A stretch of DNA of 64,000 nucleotides, from the NCBI GenBank assembly GCA_947311845.1, contig CAMZMU010000027.1:28634709-28698708 (forward strand). Reading direction: 5' to 3'. Below the pieces are notes generated by a model. It was not told the origin of the DNA. It was given only the letters and a program-made list of their open reading frames with translations, and searched no databases. Position numbers and translations under genes: made by a program. The DNA is from Poa pratensis. Taxonomy: Eukaryota; Streptophyta; Magnoliopsida; Poales; Poaceae. Positions 21,977 to 33,390 of this stretch are shown piece by piece (the stretch's first letter is position 1; each line of letters starts with the position of its first letter).

Positions 21977-24354
21977 CTAACCCAGAGTTTCCTTCCTCGT
22001 TTTTGCGCTTGTTATAACTCGCATTGGCATTGCTAGCTTGCTGTTGTTGAGGCTTGCTACTGGCCTTTTTCCCTTGCCAGTGCTTTCCTCTTCCTCTCCA
22101 TCAGATGCGTCCCTGGTTTTATCCGAGCTAGCATACTTGTTGGCCGCCGCCATTACCTCACTTAGGCTCTTGACTTTATCCTTCATGCGACCTAGTTTGT
22201 GGACTAGCGGCTCAAATTTGCAATTTTTCTCCATGACAAGGACTGCTGAACTGGGTGGTATATTGTCTGAGGAATGTATGATCTCTGCGACCCTTCTCAT
22301 CCAGTGGCGACTTGACTCGCCTTCCTTCTGTACACAACGCTCTAGGTCCTCTATGCTGCAGAGTCGCTTGCATGTTCCTTGGAAATTCTTGATAAAAGCT
22401 TCCTTCATCTCATCCCAAGAGTTTATCGAATTTGGTGGCAAATTTTGTAGCCATATGTGGGCTGCGCCTTCTAACATCATGTTTAGGTAACGTGCGCAAT
22501 CTCTTCGGACGCATTTAGGATGCTCATGCCCATCTCGTAATTGTTGAGCCAAGTAACAGGGTCCATGCTGGCGTTGTAGTTGGCGACCTTGCGAGGTCCT
22601 TTGAAATCTGCAGGAAACGGTTCAGACCTGATTCTTTCGTTGAAACAGACTGGGCCTTTGAGTCGCGACGATAGGTTGGACGAAGCTGGCCTTCCTATTG
22701 GGTTGGCCGCCGGGCGGCTGCACAATCTCTATGGGTTGAACTTGCTGAGGTTGATTTTGAGCCGCAGGTTGATCTTCCCTTTGTCGCCTAGCCGAGCTTG
22801 AGGTCGCAACGTGTGGCGACTCCGCGTGGATGCTTCTCTCCGCCGTTGCTCTGCTATTGTAAGGGGTGGAGTGCAACCGTCCTGCGTGTTCGGACATATT
22901 CGCCTGCTGTATCACTGCTGTGCTCAGCATCTCAATGGCACGCCGTGCCTCTCTGTCCATTGGCGTGTTTCCTGCTGGCGCTAATCTGGCCAAGATGTTT
23001 GTGGCTGCAAAGAGATTCTCCACTGGGCTAACATAATGCCCTTGCGGCGTGTGGAACCTTTGAGGCTGCTGTGGCGACTGCTGAACAAAGGTTGGCTGCG
23101 TCAATGGCGGGGGCATCATGGCCCTGTTGTTAGCCTGTACTATGGCCCTTGACCAGGTATCTCTGCTACTCTTGGTGCTGCGAAAGATGGAACCGCTGGT
23201 ACGATTGATGGTGCGCGAGTGCTTGAACCGCGGGCGCAGCTAACGGGCCGCGGACCGCATAACCATGGCAGATGGTGCCATGCGTGCGGTACCGCGACTG
23301 AAGGTTGTGCGACCCCTGACCATGCGACCGGGCGCGGTGTTGTGGCGACTGATGGGATAGTGTTGGTGGCGGCTGACGGGACCGCAATTGCTGGTTCAGT
23401 GGTAGGTGATTGGAACAGCTCCATAGGGTTTACTGTTCCTGGCTGCAGGCGACTCGCGTGGCGCCTGTGTGGCAAGGTGGCATGTATTCCTTGCAGAGAA
23501 TTGGTTTCCTCGATGAGTCGCAGTTGTTCCTGTTGGAGGCGCTGTTCTCACGCGCCAGCCTGGCTCTCTCATCTGCGATTCTCTGGACTCATCATATAGC
23601 CCGATCCTGGTAGCCTCCAATTCTGTCACCCTAGCAGCCGCGTTAACCGCAGATATTGGTGTAAACAACACGCTTCCCTGTGGCGGCGTGACCGCTGCGC
23701 TGGGGGTTACCCTTGCCCTGATTCCGAGGCGCGACTCCAGGTGGAGTTTCTCTGTTTGCGACTCCTGAGGCCGACTCCTGGCGTCATCGCAGGATGCCGC
23801 GACTCCTGATGCATCTAGCACGGCTTGTTCTGCTGCTTCCGGCGGTGTGGGGGCTAAGCTGCCTGGTGGCATACCTAGCGCTTCGTCTGCTTCTGTGGTC
23901 CTATAGACCCCTTCCACGTGCCGATCTTCTACAGAGGGCGAGCCACTGTCCACAGGGCCTCCGCATAGCCTTTCCTCAAGGACATACTCAATGGATTGCC
24001 TTCTTTGTCTTCGAGAGGCAGCGACTCGTGGTTGATAGATCCTTCTTCTTGGTCCACTGTTACCGCGACTCCTTCTTCTGAATCGCCATGCTGCGATGGA
24101 TCCTCTGATTCGCCGCCAATGAAGCCGACGAAGACGTTGATGGATCCAAAGGGGATGACGTGGCCGGTCTCCAAGTAATCTGCTTCCGGCCCCCAGCTTG
24201 AATCGTCGATGAGGGGTGTGCCATTGACCGTGATGATACGGCCAACAACAAGATCTTCAGCTCCCTTCATGGATCCTGCGCGGAACGTGACGCTCTTGAC
24301 CGCAGGCCCCACGGTGGGCGCCAACTGTCGTGGGTTTGTCACGTCAGGTGTCAT
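21977..24354 (-). pseudogene. Gag of element C, in several frames
   Basis: The likely start is the ATG at 24354 inside the LTR; the frame then passes through the primer site (PRQLAPTVG) into gag. Segments at 23929-24354, 23396-23953, 22622-23119, 22483-22725 and 21977-22552 continue the protein but switch frames. The conserved capsid (Retrotrans_gag) signature is split: DPVTWLNNYEMGMSILNAS at about 22560 and then MLEGAAHIWLQNLPP and INSWDEMKEAFIKNFQGTCK in the next piece. No zinc knuckle was recognised after the capsid; a single CHYKKW-like remnant lies near 21835. Gag forms the particle that packages the RNA. The frame breaks suggest decay. Confidence 0.75.
24307..24323 (-). other. Primer-binding site of element C
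   Basis: The minus strand reads TGGCGCCCACCGTGGGG two bases after the LTR end, the same site as element D. It fixes the minus orientation. Confidence 0.9.
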
Positions 24355-24841
24355 AGATGACTTCGTAGGTGTGGGATTATGCGAGTCAAGCATCTCCGAG
24401 CTTGGGATCGCAGGAACAAAGATCAACACAGATTTACCCAGGTTCGGCCCCCTCAATGTGAGGTAAAAGACCTACTTCCTGCCTACCCTAGATTGGTATT
24501 GATATGATAATCGAGGTGTTACAATGGAGGTGATCCGATCTGGTACTCGCCGTATGAGCTAGGGTTTGGGGCTTGATAGCTTGACCCGCTCTAAGTCCTG
24601 TGAGTCCTCTTTATATACACAGAGGCTCGCTAGGTTACAAAAGGAAACTTCCCCATAAGGAATATATCCACAGAGGCCTACTCGGAGACTACTTGGTCTT
24701 CACGTCCTCCGTGATTTGTCTTCTAGATCTTTCTCCTTATGGCAGTTCAATATTGGGCTTGTTCCCAAGTGGGCCTTCATCCGTACGAGTAGGTTAAGTC
24801 GCACTGGGCCACGGGTTAATCCAGAAAGTATTCCCCCGACA
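24326..24841 (-). repeat. 5' LTR of element C
   Basis: 516 bp, same ends as the left copy, TATA box (minus) at about 24610-24617. Followed by GCTGG, the target duplication, and then by resumed CACTA subterminal repeats. Differences from the other LTR are mostly C/T and G/A transitions. Confidence 0.95.
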
Positions 24842-24985
24842 GCTGGCGAAGTCGGGTTCACCAGCACAGTCTGGCCAGTGGTAGTCCAGCAGTCGCCAGC
24901 AGTAGGGCATGTTACCGCTGGCGGGCATAGCCAACTGTTCGCCACTAGTTACTAGTGGCGGGCGCAATATGTGCGCCAGTAGTAA
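24842..24985. repeat. Subterminal repeats of CACTA 1, left side
   Basis: Several copies, in both orientations, of GCTGGCGA, CGCCAGC, ACCGCTGGCGGGC and CGCCAC(T)AG. They continue the left CACTA end that element C interrupted. In CACTA elements such repeats are transposase-binding sites. Confidence 0.75.
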
Positions 24986-26111
24986 AATTTGAGGAATTAA
25001 AAAAATCAAACCATATTAATAATCTATTTATTTGTCCATCTCAAGATGGCAGGGCGTGCAGAAACACAATTTACTCACTTACTCAAACGAATCAGCAAGA
25101 CAATTTACATAAATGGACAACATTACTAAGAATCATTTGTGTAAACCAATACATGTGTTCGTACCAAACAATGCCTATGGTCTAGGCCAGATTTGAATAG
25201 GTTACAAACTTCAGCTGTCGATGTCATTGTGTCGAGGGTGTCGTCCTTGCCACAACGGCGTGTCCATATTGTTGCTGCCGCAGCCTCGTGGATGTCGTCG
25301 TCGTTGTTGCAGCCCCAATGTCGTTGTTGTTGCTGCAACACCGTGTCGACATCGTCGTTGCCGCAGCCCTGTGTCGACATCGTCGTTGCCGCAGCCCGTG
25401 TCAACGTCCTCGGTAGATAAGAAAGCTGAAGATACAAAACTGAAAGCAAGTTAGTCCAAACACGAGTCTAAATTGATTAAATGTTGTCAAGGAAAAAATG
25501 AAAACAGGTTCCAATCTAGAACCTGTATGTCACACATCTACCACAAGGTTCTTTCATTGCACTACCAATTAACTTCAGTAGATAAGAAAGCTGAAGATAC
25601 AAAACTGAAATCAAGTTTTACTTTGACATAGGAATATATAATGGCAGCAAAACCATGAAGAACATGAACACAGTCCTTCTATTTTCATCCTTTAGAGCAT
25701 CAAGTTGAGAACAAAACAGAAAATCATGTTTAATATGTTGTGTGAGCATCTATCACAGGTACATGCAAGGTCAGCTATCACAGGTACTTATTTCATTTGT
25801 GTGAGAAGTAGAAAACCAGTACATGTATCCAACAACTAACAACCATGAATTTTTAACCTAGATTAATTAATGTTGTGCTACTCAAAAAATAAGCAAGTTT
25901 TGCAGTCAATATGGGTTCAGAAGTTGGGTACTAGCTAGTACATCACCATGCGCATGCTTATAATATTTCAAAACAAGCATGCACAAGCATTACAGATTTA
26001 CAGTATTGGATCTATGATACCAAAACAATCAAACATTCAGACACGAAGACGAAGTTGGCCATGTTTGTCAATATAAAAGCTATGAAGTTGTGTTGATTTA
26101 AAAGATGTTGC
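24986..26111. other. Body of CACTA 1, left part
   Basis: No recognisable gene. Around 25200-25400 there is a low-complexity stretch of GTCGTTGTTGC/GCCGCAGCC repeats with short open frames on both strands. A direct repeat of about 40 bp beginning GTAGATAAGAAAGCTGAAGA occurs at about 25411 and 25573. The last five bases (GTTGC, 26107-26111) are the target duplication of element F. Confidence 0.55.
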
Positions 26112-26830
26112 TGATCACCATCATTTATATGCATAATTCATAAAACTAAAACCTAAAAAACCACACTACTCCCATATCCAGAACTGCAAATATCTACATT
26201 GTACAGTGCTTTTCATCCATTTTGCAGTACAGTGCGCAAGGCACATACTCTTCAAAAGATCCAATGAAGAAGTGATGCAAGAAGCAACATTCAACTCATA
26301 CCAATGCAGCAGACAAGATGGCCATGATCAATAAGACCAATTCAAGCCAGAAACTGAAGAACATCCCCTATGCCAGAAAGTGAACAGTAACTGATAGAAG
26401 TTCTGTCAGTTAACTCGAGTCCTTCTTCATAAATAGAAGCAATGCTCAAGACAAGAAGATAAGATGAAATTCAAATGAGTTTGAACCATAAAGAGGAAAA
26501 GGAGATCAACTTGGAGATCAAGGAAACCACAAAAAGGCATAAAGGCAAAAAGGTGCAAAAGGGAGAAACATGCCATGTGCACTGCGAGTTGTGGCCAAAG
26601 GAGGAAGCTTCCCTCTCCATCAACTCGTACCACACCTCCACCACAAATGGAAAAAGGTGTATAAAGCCACCACCATCACCATAGAGCTTCTCTCTCGCCC
26701 ACCAGCTCACCAACTCTCGTACACTCTCGCCATCCATCTCCACTCCACCCTTTCCCCTCTTAGCCACCAAGAACTCCAAGAACCAGAGCAAGAACAAGAT
26801 GAACAAGGTGATCAGGAGAAGAAGCACAAG
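26112..26830 (+). repeat. 5' LTR of element F, first part
   Basis: Matches 54635-55365 of the 3' LTR with roughly 4-5% difference by eye. A TATA box (GTATAAAG) lies at about 26659-26666. Interrupted at AAGCACAAG by remnant E. Confidence 0.92.
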
Positions 26831-27409
26831 GCCTTTAGTTTAGTGGTGAGAATTCCACGGTGGGTGCCAAATGTCGTGGGGTTGTCACGGCATATGTTAC
26901 CATAGGGTAACTTTGAGTTGAGGGCCAGGCGATACTAGTGTCAGGGAGATTGTTTTGCGTGGATGGGACAAAGGGTTTACCCTGGTTTGGCCTCTCCTTT
27001 GCAGATAAAGACCTACTTCCAGCTACTCTATTATTGATCCCAATCTCGATAACTCGGCTACAACAACAGAGCCGGATCTCGATTAGGGTTACAATGGTTT
27101 CTCCCTCGTGGGACTTGTGTAATATAAAAGCTTGACCTACTATGACCCAGGAGCCCTTATAAAGATGGCCGGGTCTCCTGGTATTGTACATGGTAAGGCC
27201 GGGCTATACCCGTATGCGGAGTTCTAATCTATCTCCACCTCTTCGTGATCTCCAAGTCTTGGACTCCATGATGTGCACCGCCTCCGGGTCTTCTAGATCC
27301 TCCCTTAATTAGCCCGGGTTACCGCCAAGTGTTCCGGCCCATAGTTGAGTCCAACCCATGATGAGGAAAGCAGGCCAAGACCGCCTCCTGCCTGGCGAGT
27401 CTTCTTTCT

Positions 27410-28553
27410 TGTCGGGGGGCTACCCCGGGTAGGGTCAAGGCTTGGTATAAAGATGAGTTTAAAGACATACCGAGGTACGGAAAGGTCCGACCAGCTCGGG
27501 CCTGGGAGAGTTCGAGCTTCACTATGACCTAGAGAGTTTAAAGGCCGACCTATCTTGGCCCAGAGGGATCCGAGGTATCCTGTCGGCCTGGGCCGAGGTT
27601 CACTGTCCGAGCTATGTTCAGCCGACCTAACTACCTCGGTGCTATGGTTTGTGTTGTGAGAGCAGGAGAAGCTGTGGGAGGAAGTAAGATCCGACCTGGT
27701 AAAGATCTTAAGCGCAAGACCCGAGGTACGGAGCTCGTCACATCCGTGCCGAGCTAACCGAGGTGGTAGGCTGTAGGTCGGGCAGGAGTCAATGCTCCTG
27801 TCACTTCCAGCCGGGTACAAGAGCGCCTGACGCGGGAGCGTCTGTCAAGGAGCCTGGCAGAGGCGTGCCCCGGGTTCGGCGGGCCTGCACGTCTCTGACC
27901 GCTGACCACGCGGGATCTGGGAAAAGGCTACGAGGTAGCTCTGCCAGGCCACGTCCTGTCTCGGTCAGAGGAGACATGCTAGTTCTGCCGTTAGGCAGGA
28001 GATGGGCAGGCCACGTCTTGTCCCTGACAGAGGTACGGTGGTACGGTGACCGTTGCAGAGGCATGGCAACAGTGTTCAGCGAGGGGCACAATGGTAACCG
28101 GCTGGCCTATATAGTGGGCTTCACCCCCCTCCTGCTTGAGGACGCCGAGGAACGATCAAGAGAGAAAGAAAGAGAGAGAGGAACCTCGGAACACCCCGGA
28201 AACACCTCGGATCTAGCTCGGAGTGCCTTCTTCCTCCCGTGTAGCTCCATCTTTTACCTCAAGTTCTCACCATTGTATCATCATACAGCTCGAGGAGCAG
28301 CTTGTACTTGTCACTTTGAGCTATACACTGAGTAGGATAGTGCTGCAGTAGGGGTGTTACCTCCAAGAGGGCCCCGAAGCAGGGTACATCGTGGTGTGCT
28401 TTGTGTTCTTGGTTTCTTGGTTTCTCGTTCGTGTTCTTGCGTGTTCTTGCGTGTGCACTTCTTGAGTGCATAAACCCTCCCCGGATTCCCCCAACGACCA
28501 TTCGGCCCCATCTTAGCCATACCTATGGCATCTGCCGTGATCCCACCACGACA
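27410..28553 (+). repeat. 5' LTR of element D
   Basis: TGTCGGGGGGCTACC to CCACCACGACA, 1144 bp. TATA-like CTATATAG at about 28107-28114. It holds a 62-bp segment between two copies of CAGGCCACGTC (27945 and 28007) that is missing from the 3' LTR. The gag ATG at 28525 is inside this LTR. Confidence 0.95.
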
Positions 28554-31012
28554 GTTGGCGCCCACCGTGGGGCAGATTGAGGCGTTGGAGGGAGTTTACA
28601 TCCGGACGGGCTCAGGCGAGCGTGTTCTTTCCGGGCTTATCGCCAAGATCGGTGAGTTCACCTTCATCAGCGACAACGCGGGGTGTTTCGCCGGCAAGCC
28701 CTTCCCCGAGCATGGCTTCACCATGATGCTCGGCAGCTTCGTCACATACGTTGCTGTCGAGGTTGTTCGGGGTACCCGGAGCAGGTGCTCGTGGACGACG
28801 AAACTCCTCTCCTCGCGGCTTTAGGTCGGCGTATCACTCGCCCCGAGAGCTGCGTGGAGGTGATGATGACGGTCCGGTTGATGCCGCTGGCAAAGTAGAT
28901 GCCAGCAAATCCAAGCGGCCGAGGTTGCTAAGGTGAGATCTGCAAAGCCCAGGCTAGAGAAAGAGCTGCCTGGTACCCCCGAGGTGCAGGGCCGAGGTGC
29001 GACCCTGGTAGAGATAGTGGAGACACTGGCAGACCCAGTAAATCCAGGAGTGGATGTAGTGGTGACTGTGGCCGACCTAGAGGCAAAGCGTGTCCTGTTG
29101 CAAAGGAGGCTGTAGCAATGATGACAGCTAGAGATGAGTTCAATAGAGATCTGCGTGAGTACAATGCAGCGAATGGCTTCACCCCGGTAGCAGTTGATAC
29201 ACATAGGGGAGCCGAGGTGCGGCAGAGAGGCAAGGGGCTCAATGATGAGATAAACAGGGAGGCTCGACCTACCACCTCGGCTAGGAGTGAGAGTCGCGTG
29301 TCGACTGGAAGGCCGGTATATAGTTCCCCTGCTAAGAACCTCAGAGCTGCCGAGGCAGGCAGGGCCGAGCTATCCGGGTTGACTGGAGATGCATGGCGTG
29401 CGCAGCAGAAGCGAGTCAATGAGTTAGTGTATGTAGCTAACCAGCAGAATGAGGCTCTCCGCAGAGCATATGCCGGGGCTGGTGATTCGAGATGGTTTAT
29501 TCAGCTAGGCCAGTTAGTCAGGTGTCCAAGGGGCAAGCCTCGTCTCCACTCGTCGGAGGAGCCGATCGAGCCCGGAGTGTCACCTCGGGTCAGAACAAGC
29601 AGCTGCAGATGTATGATCCAGTGTTAGCAGCAAAGCAGAAGGTGGGCCAGGGCAATGCTAGCCGAGCTAAGGGAAACCCCGGCCCAGGTAATGCAAGCCG
29701 AGCTAAGGGTAACTCCGGTCAGGGAAATCAGAATGGCGGGCAAGCAGCGTCGGCTGGCCGAGGTAAACCACCTCCGCCCCCGAGGTATCAGCAACAACCC
29801 GGCCGCAGGGGCAATATCAGCGAGAGCCGGAGTATGTTCAGCAACCTCAGAATGTCGGTCAAGGCGATGACCGATATGATGATGGAGACTCGGCCATGGC
29901 GCGAGCTGGATACCACAGAGTGGATGGGGCGTTGGGACCTCGGATAGGAGGTCGGATGTTAGCTCCAGGCGATGTTCGTAACAAGCTGGATAGAATCTAC
30001 TTATCCGAGCAACTGGAGGAGGAAGGCCCTCCTGGTCCGGCGTGTTTTGGACCTCGGATCATGAAGGAGCCACCACCGCCAGTATCTCAGTTCCAGTTAG
30101 GTCGGAACACCAAGCCATACAACGGGAGCACCAAGCCGCAAGATTGGCTGACAGATTATGTATCCTCGGTGCACATAGCGGGGGGCAATCGCCGATGGGC
30201 GGTCCGGTATCTCCCGCACATGTTGGAAGGTCCAGCTCGGATCTGGCTGAATAATTTGCCGGAGTATAGTATCAACTCCTGGATAGACTTGGAGCTGGCG
30301 TTTAACAGCAACTTTGCTAGTACATACAAGAGGCCAAACCGACCTCAGCTCCTGGCAGCATGTAAGCAAGATGATCATGAAACTGACCGAGAATTCTTAA
30401 CTCGGTGGAGCAATGTTCGGAATTCCTGTGAAGGAGTTGTAGAGGCACAGGCCATTTCCTGGTTTGCAGATGGTTGTCGACATGGCAGCATGCTGTGGCA
30501 GAGGCTCCAAAGAGATATGCCGAAATCCCTAGCAGAAAATCCGGATTGCAGATTCTTATGCTCTGGGTGATCCGATGCAGCCAGCAGCAGAGGCAGTGGC
30601 ACGTAACAGAAGGAGGGAGCCAATAAACAACCGGCTCGGACCAAGGTGTAATGACCGCCAAGAGTTCGGACAAAAGAGGAGGGAGCCGGACTACCCATAC
30701 ACCTCGAACCAAGTTGCAGCGGTGAACCCGGATCAGCCCGGAGCTGGAGGTGTCCAGAGGCCGAAAATCAATGGTCCGGCATTTAGTCCGAACCCGGAGC
30801 CACCCTTGACTTATGAATCAATGATAGATGGTCCTTGCTGTTACCATACGACCGACCCGCGCAAGCCAGCCAACCATTCAACCCGGCAGTGCAGCTGGAA
30901 CCGCAGAATCAGGAAGAAGGGGCGAAGGCCGGAGGAAACAGAGCAGGACCACCTCAGAGATTTCAGCCGAGGCCTAACCCAAATCTGTCCGGAGCAAATG
31001 TTACCCCGATAA
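28525..31012 (+). pseudogene. Gag of element D, several frames
   Basis: Starts at the ATG inside the LTR (MASAVIPPRQLAPTVG), reading through the primer site. It is continued with frame changes near 28760 and again around 28930-29950. The capsid (Retrotrans_gag) domain is in 29896-30570: KPYNGSTKPQDWLTDYV, then MLEGPARIWLNNLPEYSINSW and FNSNFASTYKRP. A basic, Asn/Pro-rich region follows (30575-31012) with CCYHTTDPRKPANHSTRQC, a weak CCHC-type knuckle. Gag builds the cytoplasmic particle. Frame breaks are small indels; the protein outline is otherwise of normal length. Confidence 0.8.
28556..28572 (+). other. Primer-binding site of element D
   Basis: TGGCGCCCACCGTGGGG two bases after the LTR end; identical to the site in element C. 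Confidence 0.92.
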
Positions 31013-31029
31013 CCACTGCACCTCCTCCG

Positions 31030-31968
31030 AGGCCTGCAGCAGCAAGGCCCGTGAATGTTGTGAATGTCCGAGGTAATAACAACAACAATGGTGCCGGACC
31101 AAGTCAGCAGTATGAATACCCCGGAAATGACTATAGAGAGGCTCATGCGAGCTATGTGGTCTTTGTGACCGAGCCAACTGACAAGAAGAGCGTGCAGAGG
31201 CGTGCCATGGAGGTGAATGCAGTAATGCCGGTGGTGCCGACCTATATGAACTGGTCTGAGCAGGAGATCACTTGGAGCAGGAAAGACACACCTCGGATCA
31301 TGCCGAGCCCTGGAAAGTATGCCCTGGTGGTAGATCCGACGTTGTGTGGGCCTACTAACAATGTGAGGTTTACCCGAGTTCTGGTGGACAATGGCAGTGC
31401 CATCAACATCATGTACCGAGACACAATGGTGAAATTGGGCATATCGCCAAATCAGTTGATGCCAAGCAGTTGTACTTTTCATGGGATTGTGCCTGGCGTT
31501 TCCTGTGCACCCATGGGCAAGATATGGGTGGATGTAGCATTTGGAACCAAGGATAATTGCCGAGTTGAGAGTATCGAGTTCGAGGTGGTGGACTTGGAGA
31601 GTGCATACCATGCATTGCTTGGAAGGCCGGCTCTGGCCAAGTTCATGATTTCCACCCATGTTGCATACCTGAAGATGAAAATGCCAGGGCCTAATGGGAT
31701 CATATCCATCTCGGGTGACTACAAGCGAGCCATTCAGTGTGCCTCGGCGGGGTCTAATCTGGCCGAGTCTTTGGTGATCGCAGCTGAGAAGAAGAAGCTG
31801 CATCAAGTGGTGGCAATGGCGCAGTCAACACAGCTCGGCATGTCCGGACTGATGAGCCCGGACTCAACTGCAGCATTCGAGGTGCCCAAGGAGACCAAGA
31901 AGATCCCCATTGACCCGGAGCACCCAGAGCATATGGCCATCATTGGGACCGGGCTGGGCGAGAAATAG
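31030..31968 (+). CDS. Aspartic protease region of element D
   Basis: Part of the open frame 30835-31968. It contains AVMPVVPTYMNWSEQEITW, then the protease motif RVLVDNGSAINIMYRDT, then FHGIVPGVSCAPMGKIWVDV and HALLGRPALAKFM, the same order as in element C. The active site is D-N-G-S, whereas C has D-G-G-S and most relatives have DGG or DTG; a change of the second residue may impair activity. The frame ends with IPIDPEHPEHMAIIGTGLG, which leads into reverse transcriptase in this lineage. Confidence 0.85.
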   Translation, partial: RPAAARPVNVVNVRGNNNNNGAGPSQQYEYPGNDYREAHASYVVFVTEPTDKKSVQRRAMEVNAVMPVVPTYMNWSEQEITWSRKDTPRIMPSPGKYALVVDPTLCGPTNNVRFTRVLVDNGSAINIMYRDTMVKLGISPNQLMPSSCTFHGIVPGVSCAPMGKIWVDVAFGTKDNCRVESIEFEVVDLESAYHALLGRPALAKFMISTHVAYLKMKMPGPNGIISISGDYKRAIQCASAGSNLAESLVIAAEKKKLHQVVAMAQSTQLGMSGLMSPDSTAAFEVPKETKKIPIDPEHPEHMAIIGTGLGEK

Positions 31969-33390
31969 GAAGCGAGCTCTGTCACTTCCTCCGTGAGAAT
32001 CGGGATATCTTTGCATGGTCGGCTAAGGACCTGCCTGGTGTTCCGAGGGAGTTGGCAGAGCACTCTTTATTTGTCAGGCCAGAGGTGAAACCGGTGAGGC
32101 AACCGACCCGTCGTCTCTCAGACGACCGAAGACAAGTGGTGCTGGACGAGCTGGCTAAGTTGCTTGCAGCCGGGTTCATTATGGAGGTGCTGCACCCGGA
32201 CTGGATATCCAATCCGGTCTTGGTGGAAAAGAAGAAAGACGAGCCAGCCGTGGTCAAGGTGTGGCGCATGTGCATTGACTTCACTAACCTCAACAAGGCG
32301 TGCCCGAAAGATCCGTTTCCATTACCTCGGATTGATCAAGTGATTGATTCCACTGCTGGTTGTGAACTGTTGTCTTTTATCGATGCGTACTCTGGTTTTC
32401 ACCAGATACCACTGAACCCGAAGGATCAAATAAAGACTGCTTTTATTACCCCGTATGGGGCGTATTGCTATCGTGTCATGTGTTTTGGTCTGAGAATGCC
32501 GGGGCAACTTATCAGAGGTGTATGCAGAAATGCCTGCACTCTCAAATGGGCAAAAATGTGCAAGTGTATGTCGATGATATCGTCATCAAAACTAAGGAGA
32601 AACGTACTCTCCTCGAGGATCTCGAGGAGACATTTGTGAATTTGAGAAAATATCGGTTGAAGCTTAACCCGGACAAGTGCACCTTTGGTGTCCCGGCTGG
32701 AAAGTTGCTCGGATTCCTGGTGTCTAGCCGAGGTATCGAGGTTAACCCGGCCAAGATCCGAGCTATTGAGAACATGAAGTTACCGAAGTGTTTGAAAGAT
32801 GTGCAGAAATTCACAGGGTGCCTAGCCTCGTTGAGCCGATTTGTAGGTCGGCTGGGAGAAAAAGCCTTACCTTTGTACCAGCTCATGAAGAAAAGTACCG
32901 GGTTTACATGGACCCCGCAGGCCGACGTGGCGTTCAATGAGCTGAAAAAGATGTTGTCCACTGCCCCGGTGTTGGCGTCACCATTGCACAATGAGCCGAT
33001 GTTACTTTACATTGCGGCCACAAACCGAGTTGTAAGTGTGGCAGTGGTGGTGGAGCGCGAAGAAGGTGGCAGGTCGGTGCAGAGACCGGTGTATTACTTG
33101 AGCGAGGTGATCTCTACCTCGAAGCAGAATTACCCTCACTACCAGAAGATGACGTATGGTGTCTACCTGGCGGTCAAGAAGTTGAAGCATTATTTCCAGG
33201 AGCATCCCATGACGGTGGTGTGCGAAGCTCCAATCTCGGAGATCATCGGGTGCAAAGATGCAACTGGCCGAGTTGCCAAATGGGCGATTGAGGTGTCTCC
33301 ATATGCACCACATTATGAGAGAAGAGATGCAATTAAATCCCAGGCGTTGCCGGACTTCTTTTGTGATTGGGCCGAGATGCAGTATGAGCC
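31969..33390 (+). pseudogene. Reverse transcriptase and RNase H of element D
   Basis: 32052-32510 carries the fingers and first Asp motif (WRMCIDFTNLNKACPKDPFP, LLSFIDAYSGFHQI). A frameshift near 32500 moves to the frame 32465-33601 with GATYQRCMQKC and the catalytic VYVDDIVIKT. RNase H follows (PVYYLSEVISTSKQNYPHYQ, LKHYFQEHPMTVV). This enzyme copies the element RNA into DNA and removes the RNA. The single frameshift lies in the conserved FGL.NAGATYQ segment, so the protein cannot be complete. Confidence 0.9.

Larger units (their letters stand above)
15722..24841 (-). mobile_element. Element C: Tat-like gypsy element with gag, protease and antisense gene but no RT or integrase
   Basis: Two LTRs of equal length (516 bp) at 15722-16237 and 24326-24841, target duplication GCTGG on both sides (15717-15721, 24842-24846), primer site at 24307-24323 and polypurine tract at 16238-16250, all on the minus strand. 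Reading 5' to 3' on that strand: LTR, gag, protease, hairpin minisatellite, a plus-strand gene lying antisense, LTR. There is no trace of reverse transcriptase, RNase H or integrase between protease and 3' LTR, so it needs a partner element. About ten LTR differences by eye indicate a fairly recent insertion into the CACTA element. Confidence 0.92.

Noticed and set aside
25126..25454. Minus-strand frame of 107 residues in CACTA 1
   Set aside because: Derived from GTCGTTGTTGC-type simple repeats; opposite-strand frames are equally open.
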